Assembly (NCBI GenBank): GCA_002869095.1
Contig: PKTO01000318.1
Span: forward strand, 1-5,484
Length of the DNA: 5,484 nt
Direction: 5' to 3'
From: Clostridiales bacterium
GTDB lineage: Bacteria > Bacillota > Clostridia > Peptostreptococcales > BM714
Shown here: positions 5,423 through 5,484 of the stretch, one piece after another
Numbering within the stretch: the first letter of the stretch is position 1
Layout of the letters: the number at the start of each line of letters is the position of its first letter
The notes under the pieces: generated by a model
Told to the model about the DNA's origin: nothing
The model's database searches: none
Seen by the model: only the letters and a program-made list of their open reading frames with translations
Translations under genes and position numbers: made by a program

Positions 5423-5484
5423 TCATTCCACATGGATTTTAAAGCCCTCATCTTCAAGCTTTTCTATTATCTCTTTCCTGTGGC
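5423..5484 (-). CDS. C-terminal end of an unidentified gene (runs off right edge)
   Basis: On the minus strand a frame open from the window edge encodes HRKEIIEKLEDEGFKIHVE and ends with TGA (5425-5423). The charged amphipathic helix followed by a short strand is a plausible protein C-terminus, and the orientation matches the DUF89 gene 90 bases downstream, so the two may be co-transcribed. With 19 residues the family cannot be recognised. The other two frames on this strand hit stop codons within the same stretch. Confidence 0.45.
   Translation of the reverse strand, partial: HRKEIIEKLEDEGFKIHVE

Noticed and set aside
5233..5457. Minus-strand open frame of 74 codons overlapping the start of the DUF89 gene
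   Set aside because: It runs through the DUF89 ribosome site and coding region in another frame and shows no family features. A separate frame ending at 5423 fits the upstream gene better.

Overview
The window looks like chromosomal DNA from an anaerobic, Clostridia-like Firmicute or a relative. This is inferred from strong GGAGG-type ribosome binding sites, frequent AGG/AGA arginine codons, consensus sigma-70/sigma-A promoters and gene content. The species cannot be named from the sequence. It is a mosaic: moderately GC-rich blocks on both sides (ATPase at about 318-1067, metabolic genes at 3671-5332) flank a much more AT-rich fic gene and its control region (about 2321-3670).

Left edge (1-317): the first 42 codons of an ArsR-family winged-helix repressor on the minus strand. 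A TTGACA / 17 bp / TACTAT promoter precedes it, and a perfect 14-bp inverted repeat covers the -10 box, the layout of autorepression. Divergently, on the plus strand, lies a predicted ABC-type AAA ATPase gene (318-1067). It is intact except for one in-frame TAA at codon 121, which separates the Walker A half from the signature/Walker B half. I annotate it as a nonsense pseudogene.

Middle (1112-2306): a good promoter (TTGACA / 17 bp / TAAAAT) drives two tandem, 8-nt-overlapping genes for paralogous proteins of about 190 residues that resemble the uncharacterised DUF3841 family. Converging on them, only 14 bp away and without an evident terminator, is a 380-residue class II Fic protein (2321-3463, minus). 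It carries an intact AMPylation motif, an N-terminal inhibitory SxxxEG motif and a C-terminal winged helix. Its start region has a TATAAT -10 box and a 7-bp-arm inverted repeat centred near the predicted transcription start, plus a third half-site one helical turn away. Two further perfect inverted repeats lie upstream.

Right (3627-5484, minus strand): an apparent two-gene unit, a DUF89 damage-control phosphatase-like protein (4481-5332) followed 33 bp later by a crotonase-fold protein (3671-4447). The crotonase-like protein resembles the ECHDC3 type and lacks both catalytic glutamates of classical enoyl-CoA hydratase. A strong 12-bp-stem hairpin ends the unit and insulates it from fic. The last 19 codons of an unidentified upstream gene on the same strand reach the right edge.

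I see no RNA gene, CRISPR array or insertion sequence. No wholly new system is proven. The least explained parts are the tandem DUF3841-like pair facing an apparently self-regulated Fic protein, and the single-codon break in the ATPase.
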